Shown piece after piece: positions 1 through 8,826 of a stretch of 14,297 nucleotides of DNA. Position 1 is the stretch's first letter. Each line of letters starts with the position of its first letter. Below the pieces are notes generated by a model that did not search any database, was not told where the DNA came from, and saw only the letters and a list, made by a program, of their open reading frames with translations. The DNA is taken from assembly GCA_016946835.1 (NCBI GenBank), contig JACVTC010000631.1, positions 1 to 14,297 of the forward strand, written 5' to 3'. The position numbers were made by a program, and so were the translations under genes. This DNA is from Neocallimastix lanati (nom. inval.) (taxonomy: Eukaryota; Neocallimastigomycota; Neocallimastigomycetes; Neocallimastigales; Neocallimastigaceae).

Positions 1-184
1 TAAATAATTGATAAAAAATCAAAGAATTATTTAAGTATTTTAAAATCAAGCTATTATTAAATATCAATTAAAGCTTTATTTTTATAATAATATGAAAAAG
101 ATTGGATAATAGAAATAAACAAATAAAAATAAAAGTATTATTAATCATAAATATATATAAATTAAAAAAAAAAAAAAAACTAAT

Positions 185-213
185 TTTTCTTTTCTTTTCT
201 TTTCTTTTCTTTA
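185..213. repeat. CTTTT pentanucleotide repeat
   Basis: About six tandem CTTTT units lie directly after an A run and are followed by alternating TA. This is a simple sequence repeat with no visible coding role. Confidence 0.8.
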
Positions 214-740
214 TATATATATTTAAAATGGATATATATTTTTATTTCTTTTAGTTTTTTTTTTATTATTTATTTTGTTCAAATTTATAGCTTTTAACAT
301 CAATTGAACAATAAAAAATATTCTTTTAATATTATAATCTTTTAATGCCTTAAAAGATTTAATTATAAAGAATATATATATAATAAAAAAAATAATAATA
401 AAATCAAATATAACAAAGAAAGAAATAAAATATACCTTTTTATCATATAGACAACTTTTAAATTTTCTTTTCTTATTTATTATTTAATAAAGATAGAAAA
501 GTTTTTTTTTTTTTTTGTATATATAAATAATCTATAATTAAACAATAATTTATTAATACAGATTTATAAAAACATTTCAAATATACTATTCTACATATAT
601 GGAAAAATAATATTTATATTAAAAAATTCGCAAAGTAAAATTTACGGGAAAAACATAAAGTAAATATTTTTATATCTTATTTCAAGAAAGTGATTTAATT
701 AAAAAAATAATTAAATAAAAAACAAATATATAAAAGAAAT

Positions 741-795
741 AATAATAATAGTAATAATAATAGTAATAATAATAGTAATAATAATAATAATAACT
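741..795. repeat. AAT/AGT trinucleotide tract, non-coding
   Basis: Mostly AAT triplets are interrupted at regular spacing by AGT, three times in the form AATAATAATAGT. The frame that would read Asn/Ser is not linked to any start or to the nearby gene, so it is treated as an intergenic microsatellite. Confidence 0.7.
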
Positions 796-803
796 AAGAA
801 ATT

Positions 804-835
<32 letters not shown>

Positions 836-1682
836 TAACATTTAAATAATAATAATAATAAAAAAGAATAATAAAAAAAAAAATTAAACTTTTAAAAAAC
901 ATTAATAATAATAATAAAGAAATAAGAAAAGAAACTAAATATTTAAATAATAATAATATCAATAATAATGAAAACAACAAAAATAGGTCCAACTGAAGAA
1001 ATAGTTACTCTTCAAACAAACAACTAATTTCTGAAATGAATGAAAATTCCGCAAATGAAAATTCTATACAAAATAATCATTCCCTTAAAAATTATTCAGA
1101 AATTTATTAGCACCAGAAAATAATACTTCCTCTTCTAATATGAATTTAAATACACCAGTTATTTCACAACCTCAAACTTCACCTTCTCTTCCTCCAAATG
1201 AGGGTCCTACTACCTCATTCCAACAAAGTTATATTTCTTCATTTACTAATGTAAATCCAACAAGAAATATTTGGATTAAACGTTTTACAGACATAGATGC
1301 TACTAAAATACCTTTTTCTGGTGAAGATGTTCATGATCTTAAAGTTAGTATATTACAATTTTTGGTCCAACTTTCATCGGTTCTTCCGCTGAATTAGGTT
1401 TTGTCACCGTTTGGAAAGGAAATAAAAAATTATTACCTGGTCAAGTCATTGATTCAGAGCTTTTAAAAGGTGTCACTTGTGAATCCCCACTTCTTTAAAA
1501 AATACCCACGGTCAAACGAGTAATTCACCTTCTAATCATCCTACTTCAGAAATTTTAGATTTTGATGTTAATAAATCCATAAATTTAGAATCTAATGATG
1601 ATAATCAACTTCTAAACAGGAAAAGAAGCTAAAAATTCAAAAGTGAATAGTATCTCTTTAAATGATGGTACAGATTGTATTT

Positions 1683-1687
<5 letters not shown>

Positions 1688-1760
<73 letters not shown>

Positions 1761-1786
1761 GTAGTAGTAGTAGTAGTAGTAGTAGT
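1688..1786 (+). repeat. AAT x24 then AGT x9 codon repeat (poly-Asn, poly-Ser)
   Basis: Twenty-four perfect AAT triplets (1688-1759) are followed by nine perfect AGT triplets (1760-1786). In the frame that continues the broken gene they read Asn24-Ser9. Other frames give Ile/Val or stops, which explains the spurious hydrophobic open frames on both strands here. Confidence 0.9.
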
Positions 1787-1864
1787 AGATGTATTAATAG
1801 TAATATTAATAGATGTATTAGTAGTATTAGTAATAGATGTATTAGTAGTATTAGTAGTAGTAAT
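1787..1864 (+). repeat. 24-bp tandem repeat coding Arg-Cys-Ile-(Ser/Asn)-Ser units
   Basis: Three units begin with AGATGTATTA at 1787, 1811 and 1835. They read RCINSNIN, RCISSISN and RCISSISSSN in the same frame as the preceding poly-Asn/Ser tract. The units appear to have grown out of the AGT/AAT microsatellite by point change and duplication. Confidence 0.8.
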
Positions 1865-1885
1865 CGTACAAAAATAATATGGATA

Positions 1886-1966
1886 GTAAATGGATAATAA
1901 ATTAATTTCATATAACAATATTATTCACAAAGTTCTAATATTTTTTTTTTCCCTATCTTTTAACAG
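1886..1966 (+). other. Probable 81-bp spliceosomal intron in the broken gene
   Basis: It begins GTAAAT and ends in a long pyrimidine tract (T run, CCC, TTTT) followed by AACAG. Removing it lets the 325-codon downstream frame connect to upstream coding sequence. The phase does not match the poly-Asn frame exactly: the downstream exon needs one extra base from upstream, which the frame beginning ATGGATA at 1879 supplies. A one-base indel in or near the repeats is therefore implied. Because the intron is present, this locus is not a processed copy. Confidence 0.6.
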
Positions 1967-2937
1967 TTAATAGTTTAACATTAAGTAATTTAGGTAATAT
2001 TCAAGGACTTTCAGGAATAAATAATATTAATCTTTTAAATCAATTAAGTGGTGGAAATAATGGAAATAATAGCTCAGGATCTCTTCGTAATCAATTAAAT
2101 AGTTTAAATAATTTAGCACAATTAAACCAACTTAATGGTATTAGTGGCTTAAATCAATTGAATTCTACTACAAGTAATCCAAGCACCTCTATTCAAACCC
2201 TTAGTTCATTAGCCCCATTAAGTAATACCCTAGTCAATCTTAACTCTATTCAGGCTTCTTTAAACTCAATTAATGCTACTACAGCGGCTTCTTTAAACTC
2301 AAGTACCAGTTCTCCACTAAATACAAACATTGGTATGAATAATATTATTAATGGATTAGTATCATTACAAAATTTAAATAATGCTCGTGGTCTTACTACC
2401 TCCACCTTCAATGATAGTCTAACCATTTCTCCAAATAGTAATACTGATAAAATAGCAAGTAATACAGCCATATCTACAGTTGCTAATAGTACTTCTATAC
2501 CGTCATTACAAAATTCAAATTCTCGTCCAAATAATACTAATTCAGATACCAATAATAATTATCTCAATAGTAATTCAAAAGTTGGAAGTCCTGTTACCGT
2601 TGAGGATCAAAATAATTCACAACATAGTGACAATGAAGAACCTTTAGATCCTGAGGAGCAAGTAAATGCCATATACCCCCAAAATGTAGAAGTTCCAAAA
2701 GAAATTGAAGATGCCGTTCATCGTAATACCAATCGTGGATGGAGATTAATTACAGTTATTGATACCAATGATATCCCAAAATTTTTTGAGGATCAACCTC
2801 AGGATTGGCGTGTTCAACGTTCTGCTACCGATCGGTATCCTGGCTACTTAGTCATTAATTATATTGGTGGTTTAGAAGGAGAAAGAAATAATATGCCTTC
2901 AAAAGCCCTTAACCTTACTTGGTCTCCAGAAACCAAT

Positions 2938-3564
2938 GCCTAGTTTTACACACTGGATACTTTTATGTCCTAAATTTGAAGAATTTAGGCAACATTTCAT
3001 TCCCTTTGTGATGAAATTTTTATTAATTTTTCTCTAATTGTTCATGAGAAATCATTGAACATTCCTGATGATAAAGAGGAAGATTTTGATGATAATATCA
3101 ATTTTTACGTGCTGTGTATCCTTCTTGGCGGAAATGCAGTATTTGAAATCTTAAAGAATCGGCTCGGGGGAAAGAAGGCGACTTATTAATAATATTTTTC
3201 AATCACCTTCGAACGAGTCTTCTTTCCCGATTTCATATTTTGTGGGGCTTGCGGAATTCCTTACTAACGTTATGCCTATTGTGATTGGTGATTTTTACAC
3301 CATGATCGATATGTATAGTGTTAGACCTACCGTTGTCAAGAGTGTCGACGTCGTAAACGATAAGGCAAAGAAGAAATTCTGATACAGATTCGAATGATAA
3401 TTTTCATCCACATGGGGTTATCTTCGATGAATGGGAAGAGTTAGAGGCCTTTTCGTCCTCGAAGCTCATAACGTAGTTTTTTAATATTAATATAAAAAAA
3501 TTTCATGTATTTAAATTTCATGTATTTTTTAAAAAAAATATTATTAAATAAAGTTTATTCCTAG

Positions 3565-3611
<47 letters not shown>
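2938..3611 (+). mobile_element. 5'-truncated LINE copy 1: end of ORF, 3' UTR and poly(A)
   Basis: Similarity to copy 2 begins at CCTAG (2938). The degraded ORF starts with the end of the zinc-finger motif (FTHWILLCPKFEEFR, about 2944-2990), passes through several frameshifts, then reads SYFVGLAEFLTNVMP and MYSVRPTVVKSVDV (about 3225-3360). It ends with DEWEELEAFSS and a TAG stop at 3474-3476. The 3' UTR contains CATGTA, AATAAA (3546-3551) and a terminal AGTCT before 44 A (3568-3611). The LINE is fused directly to the broken gene and supplies its stop codon. I see no target-site duplication: the sequence after the A run does not match the 5' flank. Frameshifts make it inactive. Confidence 0.85.
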
Positions 3612-3614
<3 letters not shown>

Positions 3615-4490
3615 AATAAAAATAATAATAAATACTTTAGAATTAATAAAAAAAAAATTTTTTTTTTAAAATGTATAATTAATATTATAATTTAACCTTT
3701 GAATTATCTTTAATTATTATTCAAAAATTCTTTATTATTATTTTAATTACTTTTAAATTTTTTTTTTTTTAAGTCTATAATCATTAAATTTGGCGATTTT
3801 TTTTTTTTTTCATTTATTTTTTTATTAAAGTTTTAATATAAAAAAAAAATATTGAAATTAAAATTTTGTTTCAATAAAAAATTATATATAAATATATATA
3901 ACATGATAATAATTTATTATATGTTTTATTAAATTTTAATTACTATAAATATATGAATTATTTTAATTTAAATATTTTAAATATAATTTATTGTAGATAT
4001 TTATAATAGCATATATTCAATTTATTTAAAATTTTAATTTTAATTAATCTTTTTTATATTTTTTTTGTTTTTATTTAAGAAAAAATATCATATTCAAAAA
4101 AATTTTTTTTAATAATAAGCCATCCTAAACTTATATATATATAATATATATATATATATTTTTTATAAGTATATTTTCTTCATAATTTTATTGTTAATTT
4201 TAAATTTTAATAAGATTACTAATATATTCGTAAAATTAAATTGTATTATAATAAGAACTTTTTATAGAGAAATATCAAAATCTTCTACAGTAACATATCA
4301 AAAAATATTATTTTATATTAAATTATCATAAGGAAAAAAAATATAGTAAAAAAAAAAGTTTTAAAACTTTTTTTTTTTTTTTTTTTTTTTTTCTGGCTAT
4401 TCTATCTATTTATAATAAATAAATAATAAATAAATAAATATATATATATAATATATATATTTCATATTTATTTTATATATAAAAAATAAA
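3612..4490. other. AT-rich intergenic spacer, no gene seen
   Basis: This is simple AT-rich DNA with T runs (about 3757-3770, 3799-3810) and alternating TA tracts (4132-4160, 4437-4461). A perfect A10-G-T4-A4-C-T10 palindrome lies at 4348-4377 in front of a 25-T run. No coding frame is supported. The last 100 bp form the 5' flank of the secreted-protein gene, with A-rich sequence immediately before its ATG. Confidence 0.7.
4348..4377. repeat. 30-bp perfect A/T palindrome upstream of the secreted-protein gene
   Basis: Ten A, G, TTTT, AAAA, C and ten T form an exact self-complementary sequence that merges into a T run ending at 4392. It lies about 100 bp before the ATG at 4491. Poly(dA:dT) tracts commonly disfavour nucleosomes, so a promoter role is possible but not shown. 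Confidence 0.6.
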
Positions 4491-5193
4491 ATGATAAATT
4501 TCATTATTGGAAGTTTATTGCTTATTTCAAGTTTTGTTTTTGCACAAAATAATCAACAACTATCAAAAAATTGTGAAAATGAATTAGCAAAATATTCTGA
4601 TTGTTTGAATGAAATAGGAAAAATTAAAACAGAGGGTATGGGAATAGGTGAAACGATGATCAGTTATTGTAATACTTTTAAATTAGAGAAATGTAAAAAT
4701 TTTGTTTCTAATGTTAATTCTGCTAATTCAAATTGTATTTCAAATGAAAAGGAAAACTTAGATAGGGTAACGGCAGTGTCTATTTTAACCTTAAAATCGC
4801 TTATTTAACCTATTGTGCAACTGATAAAGATGGTAATACTTGTCCATTATCAAATTATTTATTATCAAATGCTAATATTCTTAAGCAATCCTATGCTTAC
4901 GAACCAACAAGAGAAATGTTAGGAAATTTTAAGGAAGATTGTAGAATCAATGAATGTAATAAACGATTAATTAATCTTAAAAATATTATAGATAAAATAA
5001 AAAGTATTCTCGGAAATGGATTAGACATAACAACCGATGATCCTGTTAATTACGAAAAATATTTAGATTATTATAAAATAATCAATGTAGTGATATTGAT
5101 GGTTCAGTTGAAAATGCAGCCATATCACTTAAAATAATATCCTATCCATTTGTTTTAATAATAATAGCAATATCAACACTTTTACTTTATTAA
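4491..5193 (+). CDS. Secreted Cys-rich protein, probably GPI-anchored (two single-A deletions)
   Basis: The ATG lies in an A-rich context (AAAATAAAATG). Residues 1-18 are a clear signal peptide (hydrophobic LLLISSFVFA, cleavage before QNN). The frame breaks near 4791 (AAAA where AAAAA restores it) and near 5080 (TATAAAATAAT, again one A short). With both allowed, it reads 234 residues to TAA 5191-5193. Ten cysteines fall at about 28, 38, 60, 68, 82, 109, 118, 151, 156 and 200, which suits five disulphides. The C-terminus has small residues (GSVENAA, about 205-211) followed by a hydrophobic tail to the end (YPFVLIIIAISTLLLY), as expected of a GPI signal or a single membrane anchor. The style resembles small secreted Cys-rich proteins I associate with anaerobic gut fungi; no function is known to me. 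Missing A residues in A runs make sequencing error more likely than true decay. It stands alone, with no operon-like neighbours. Confidence 0.75.
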
Positions 5194-5524
5194 ATCTGTA
5201 TTTTTCATTTAAACTAGAAATAATAATAATAGTAATATATAATAATAATAATAATAATAATAATTAATAATGATTAATAATTATTATTATGTATATTAAT
5301 TTCCTTTTTTTTTTTTTTTTTTAAAAAAAAAAATTTATATATATATGATTTATATAGAAGGTAAAAAAATATTTTCCTCTATATAAAATTCATAAAAGAA
5401 AAACAAAAAATTATTACTATCTCTTAATAAAAATTACATCATTATGCATTATAGAATTGAATTAATAATTTCTATTAAATAATCATAATTTATTTATTTT
5501 ATTTCTCTTTTCTTTCTAAATAAT

Positions 5525-5557
<33 letters not shown>

Positions 5558-5565
5558 TAATAATG
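5194..5565. other. 3' flank of the secreted-protein gene, AT-rich, no gene
   Basis: The flank contains an AAT run (about 5238-5262), an adjoining T run and A run (5307-5334), a small imperfect hairpin (arms 5351-5361 and 5376-5386 around an A/T loop) and a long A run just before the duplicated block. No coding frame is supported. The hairpin could be transcribed as part of the 3' UTR, but nothing shows this. Confidence 0.6.
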
Positions 5566-6005
5566 AATAAAAGTTTTTATATTTTGACAATTATATGCTA
5601 TCATTTTAATTTTTTTTTTTTTTAATTATTATTTAGTATATAAATTTTGAATATATAAAAATAAATTTTGAATATATATTTAATAAATATTGAAAAATAT
5701 AATAAATATAAATACTTATGGAAGGTAAAAATACATTACTTATTATAATTATATTGAAAAAATAAAAATAAAAATAAAATTAATAAAAAATTAATCATTC
5801 TATTATAATTTTTTCCCCTTCTTTATAAGATTTTTTTTTTTTATTTTAATTTTACTCATCTTTAAACTAAAAAATTATTAAAAAAAAATTTTTTTTTTTT
5901 CTTTCCATTTTTAAAAGTATAATATAAAATATTATACTATAAAATATATTTGATATTTCATTAATTTGAAAAATAATTTTAAATTTATTATTACTTCAAA
6001 AAGCA
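5566..6005. repeat. Diverged direct duplication, copy A
   Basis: The block begins AATAAAAG.TTTATATT and matches copy B (from 6177) at many points: ATATGCTAT near the start, TAAATATTGAAAA in the middle, TACATTACTT, then ATCTTTAAACTAAAAAA and a closing TTACTTCAAA (5991-6000). The offset is 611 bp at the start and 780 bp at the end, the difference being explained by an expanded tandem repeat in copy B. Both copies follow an A run. No coding sequence is visible. It may be an old transposon-derived or segmental duplication. Confidence 0.7.
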
Positions 6006-6025
6006 CATATATATAAAACAATGTA

Positions 6026-6159
6026 AAGGAAATGTCTTTCACCCATTGGAACGGTGTGTGTCAAAAAATCCAAATCCAATGGTTTGATATCTTTAAAAGA
6101 GAGATTGACGACCCTTTTCTTCTCCTCTCTCGTTAATCCCAGTCTAAAAAAAAAAAAAA
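6026..6159 (+). mobile_element. Short LINE-like 3' fragment ending AGTCT plus 14 A
   Basis: The fragment stands out by richer composition. One frame reads MSFTHWNGVCQKIQ, which places His-Trp-x3-Cys as in the SFTHWILLC and SFSHWIFAC motifs of the LINE copies at 2944 and about 12660. It ends AGTCT followed by A14 (6146-6159), the same terminus as LINE copies 1 and 2. The section between finger and tail is far shorter than in those copies, so it would be internally deleted or from a divergent subfamily. Alternative: the minus strand gives a T run plus AG, like a splice acceptor, followed by an open frame; I consider that less likely. Confidence 0.45.
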
Positions 6160-6176
6160 TAAAATAAAAAATAATT

Positions 6177-6785
6177 AATAAAAACATTTATATTCTAACA
6201 ACCATATGCTATTATTTTATTTTATTTTATTCAATCTGTACTTTATATTCATATTTCTACTATTTTTTTTATTTTATTTTATTTTATTTTATTCAATCTG
6301 TACTTTATATTCATATTTCTACTATTTTTTTTATTTTATTTTATTTTATTTTATTTTATTTTATTCAATCTATACTTTAATATTTATTATTCTACTATTT
6401 ATTTTATTTATTTTATTTAATTTTTTTAAATAAAAAAAAGTTATGTGATGTTTTTGAAAACAATTTAATGTATTTTATATTATATAATAAATTTTAAATA
6501 TATATATTCAATAAATATTGAAAAGTGTTGTAAATATAAATGCTACTGAAAAGTAAAAAATACATTACTTTTTATAATTAGGTTGAAAAAATAAAAAAAA
6601 TCTATGAGAATAATTACAATTTTCTCTTTTCTTTACAATTTTTTTTTAATCTTTAAACTAAAAAAACAATTTATTTAATTTAAAAATTATTAAATTATTT
6701 TTATTTTATTTTTTTTTTTATTTTTTTTTTTAAAGTTAACACTATAATAATAAATATTTCAAATTTATTTTTACTTCAAATAGCT
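6177..6785. repeat. Diverged direct duplication, copy B
   Basis: This is the partner of copy A (5566-6005). It carries AATAAAAACATTTATATTC and CATATGCTAT at the start, then the 62/71-bp tandem repeat absent from copy A, then TCAATAAATATTGAAAA, TACATTACTTT, ATCTTTAAACTAAAAAA and TTACTTCAAA (6771-6780). Divergence is substantial, with many substitutions and indels, so the duplication is old. No gene is visible in it. Confidence 0.7.
6212..6420. repeat. Minisatellite of three 62/71-bp units with TTTTA arrays
   Basis: TCAATCTGTACTTTATATTC recurs at 6231 and 6293 (62-bp period), and a diverged unit (TCAATCTATACTTTAATA) starts at 6364. Units are separated by TTTTA arrays whose number grows from unit to unit. 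This array creates spurious Tyr/Phe/Leu-rich open frames. Confidence 0.85.
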
Positions 6786-6789
6786 TTTT

Positions 6790-7497
6790 TAACTAAATTA
6801 AAATAGATAAATATTTATTAATTTTTATACATTTAATTGAAAAATATAATTATATTAATAATGTTCAAAAGAAAATGATAATAAATTTTAGTTTTTTACC
6901 AAATATATTTCATTTAAATTTCTGATAAAAATTCTTTTTTTTTTTAAAAAAAGAAAAAAAAGGAAAAAGAATTCTTAAAATAGTAATAAATGTATCTATA
7001 TTTTTTAGAAATGCTATATAACTATTTATTTAAATATAAATTTAATAATAAAAAGTAAGTTCACTTTAATTAGAACTAATCATTACTTTTTTTTTTTTTT
7101 TTTTTTTTTTTTAGTATTATTACTATTATTATTATTATTATATTTAAAAACTATAACTTTTATATAATTATTAATTTTAATTCTGTAAATTGAATCTCCA
7201 ATAAATAAATTTATACCAAAATATATAATATATTATTATATATTAGAATATACAATGATTATATTTTTACAACATTAATTCTCTAATAATAATAATTATC
7301 TTTATATATTAAATTATTGACAGGTATTTTAATATAATAAAATAATATATAATAAAATAAAAAATTAAACTTTTAAAATTATATATTTATTTTACTATTT
7401 AATTTATTAATTACCTATGCTTTAGTATTTAAAATTAATGAAATTATATAAATGTCATTTTTAAAAATTATGATTATGATATAAAAAAAAAAAAAAG
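6790..7497. other. AT-rich intergenic DNA, no gene seen
   Basis: A T run and A run (about 6936-6953) form a weak hairpin, and a long T run ends in TTAG at about 7087-7115, followed by ATT triplets. No coding frame, RNA gene or transposon end is recognisable. Confidence 0.65.
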
Positions 7498-7650
7498 GAT
7501 ATCTTATGATAAAGTCTCTATCATTTAACTGGAAGTATGCTCTGTTATTGGAAAGTTCTTTGATCTACTAAAAAAAAGAACTTTGCTACTAAAGAGGCTA
7601 AATCTTGTATTTATAAATTAAACCCAAGTTAATTAATCGGTGGTCTTATC
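7498..7650. other. Higher-complexity island of unknown nature with a 10-bp hairpin
   Basis: About 150 bp of clearly more complex sequence sit in simple AT-rich DNA. AAAGTTCTTT (7552-7561) and AAAGAACTTT (7575-7584) form a perfect 10-bp stem with a 13-base loop. Short fragments of open frame occur on both strands, but each is broken by stops within 25 residues, so coding is not supported. It may be a gene or transposon relic or a small RNA. I see no tRNA boxes and no clear C/D snoRNA boxes. Confidence 0.4.
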
Positions 7651-7756
7651 AAAATTTTTTTTTCCCTTTTTTAATAATTAATTTTTAAAATTCATTTGAC
7701 CAAGAATTTTATGTTAACAGGATTTAATATTTCATATTTCATATTAATATTTAATA

Positions 7757-8115
7757 TTATTTATTATTTATTATCTATTATTTATTATCTATATTATTTA
7801 TTATTTATTTATTATTATTTATTATTATTTATAATTATTTATTATTTATAATTATTATTTATTATTTGTTATTTGTTATTTATTATTTATTATTTATCAT
7901 TTATTATTTATTATTTATAATTATTATTTATTATTTATTATTTATTATTTATCATTTATTATTTATTATTTATTATTTATTATTTATTATTTATTATTTA
8001 TTATTTATTTATATTTATTATTTATTATTTATTATTTATTATTTATTATTTATTATTTATTATTTATTATTTATTATTTATTATTTATTATCTATTATTT
8101 ATTATTATTTAATAA
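7757..8115. repeat. 7-bp satellite (ATTATTT) about 360 bp long
   Basis: ATTATTT and its minor variants (ATTATCT, ATTTATT, an occasional extra ATT) repeat almost without break. Because the period is 7 rather than a multiple of 3, all frames rotate and give a pseudo-periodic Ile/Tyr/Leu/Phe translation. The 93-codon open frame at 7866-8147 is therefore an artefact. Confidence 0.9.
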
Positions 8116-8402
8116 TTTATTTTTTAACATATGAACCAATAAAATAAATGATAAGTTAGTATTATAAAGTTGTAAAAAAATACCATTATTGGATATTTTC
8201 GTAGAATATCTAATTAATATAATTAATAATTTGACAGTCTTAATATATACCAAATGGAAAATGAATATACAATTTTTTTATAGAAAATTGAAATTAACTA
8301 TAAATGTACTAATTTAATATATTAAAAATGAGATTAATAAAAGTTTTCAATCAAATCAAAAAAAAAAAAAAAATATTAATCAAGGGATTATGGAAAAACT
8401 TA

Positions 8403-8449
<47 letters not shown>

Positions 8450-8715
8450 TTTTGTTTGCTTGTTTGTTTTTAAATTACCTTTAAAGAAGAAATACTTAAT
8501 AATTAAAAAGAAAAAATATATTTAATACATATTATTAATTTATCAAGAATTTTCTTTTATTAATAACAATAATAATAGTAATTATTAATTATTAAAATAA
8601 GAGATTCAAATATTATAATTATATAAATAAAAGATTATTATTATATAATAAAATGATATATGAAAAAAAAAAGTATATATTATTAAGTGGTGAAATAGAA
8701 TAATCCTAAGTAAAT

Positions 8716-8775
8716 ATAATATAATATAATATATTATACTATTATATTATACTATAATATAATATAATATAATAT
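8716..8775. repeat. ATAAT pentamer repeat flanking the palindrome
   Basis: Units of AATAT/ATAAT recur on both sides of a short inverted core (TATTATACTATTATATTATACTA). The block runs directly into the perfect palindrome at 8776, so the whole 8716-8850 segment is self-complementary at several scales. Confidence 0.7.
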
Positions 8776-8826
8776 AACTATATATACTAACATATATTAT
8801 TATAATATATGTTAGTATATATAGTT
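8776..8826. repeat. Perfect inverted repeat, 24-bp arms, 3-base loop
   Basis: Arm 1 (8776-8799) starts AACTATATATACTAACATAT. Arm 2 (8803-8826) is its exact reverse complement, with only TTA between them. Each arm includes C and G bases (ACTAACA / TGTTAGT), so it is not merely alternating TA. It could extrude as a cruciform or form a hairpin RNA. A smaller perfect palindrome (CTATTTCA / TGAAATAG, 8829-8847) follows two bases later. Confidence 0.9.

Larger units (their letters stand above)
1..967. other. AT-rich intergenic region, no gene seen
   Basis: No credible coding sequence is visible on either strand. The stretch holds an A run near 164-179, a pentanucleotide CTTTT run at about 185-213, a T run near 501-515 and an interrupted AAT/AGT tract at about 741-795. 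Open frames here are only products of these simple repeats. The segment just upstream of 968 is A-rich and is presumably the 5' flank of the broken gene that starts there; no defined promoter element can be singled out. Confidence 0.7.
968..2943 (+). pseudogene. Frameshifted Asn/Ser-rich protein gene of unknown function, 3' end cut by a LINE
   Basis: I do not recognise the family. Coding starts at ATG 968 (MKTTKIGP...) and is followed through all three frames: frame 2 to the stop at 1025, frame 1 (about 1024-1110), frame 3 (1095 to about 1365), frame 2 to the stop at 1496, frame 1 to the stop at 1630, then frame 2 through Asn24-Ser9. A probable intron (1886-1966) follows, then an uninterrupted 325-codon stretch (1969-2943). 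At about 1245-1480 lies a compact segment with motifs IWIKRFTDID, VHDLKVSILQFL and GFVTVWKGNKKLLPGQ, weakly reminiscent of a ubiquitin-like fold; this is inference only. The last part is Ser/Asn/Thr/Leu-rich disorder followed by a folded-looking end (NRGWRLITVIDTNDIPKFFE, DRYPGYLVINYIGG). The stop TAG at 2941 lies inside LINE sequence, so the native C-terminus is probably lost. Five or six single-base shifts point to decay, although assembly errors in homopolymers could explain some. Confidence 0.65.

Noticed and set aside
711-992. 93-codon minus-strand open frame rich in Leu, Ile, Phe and Tyr
   Set aside because: It is the reverse reading of AAT, A and TA simple repeats and has no non-repetitive content.
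1658-1918. Long Ile, Leu or Thr/Asn-rich open frames on both strands across the AAT/AGT tract
   Set aside because: They are other frames of the trinucleotide repeat; only the Asn/Ser frame connects to flanking coding sequence.
2250-2552. 100-codon minus-strand open frame opposite the Asn/Ser-rich gene
   Set aside because: It is the antisense shadow of an Asn/Ser/Thr/Leu-rich coding frame with no independent features.
3568-3611. Poly(A) as a sign of a processed host pseudogene
   Set aside because: The tail follows LINE 3' UTR sequence and the upstream host gene keeps an intron, so the tail belongs to the LINE.
5996-6187. Minus-strand exon with a T-run plus AG acceptor and a readable frame (REEKKRVVNL...)
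   Set aside because: There is no donor site and no neighbouring exon. The plus-strand LINE reading explains both the A run and the HWNGVC motif, although this remains uncertain.
7498-7650. tRNA or snoRNA gene
   Set aside because: No internal A/B promoter boxes, cloverleaf or CTGA D box could be found.
7757-8115. CRISPR-like array
   Set aside because: The period is only 7 bp with no spacers, in a eukaryotic genome.
7866-8147. 93-codon Ile/Tyr/Leu-rich membrane-like protein
   Set aside because: It is a rotating translation of the 7-bp ATTATTT satellite.
8328-8525. 65-codon frame with poly-Lys and poly-Phe
   Set aside because: It is built from an A run and a 40-T run; nothing else supports coding.
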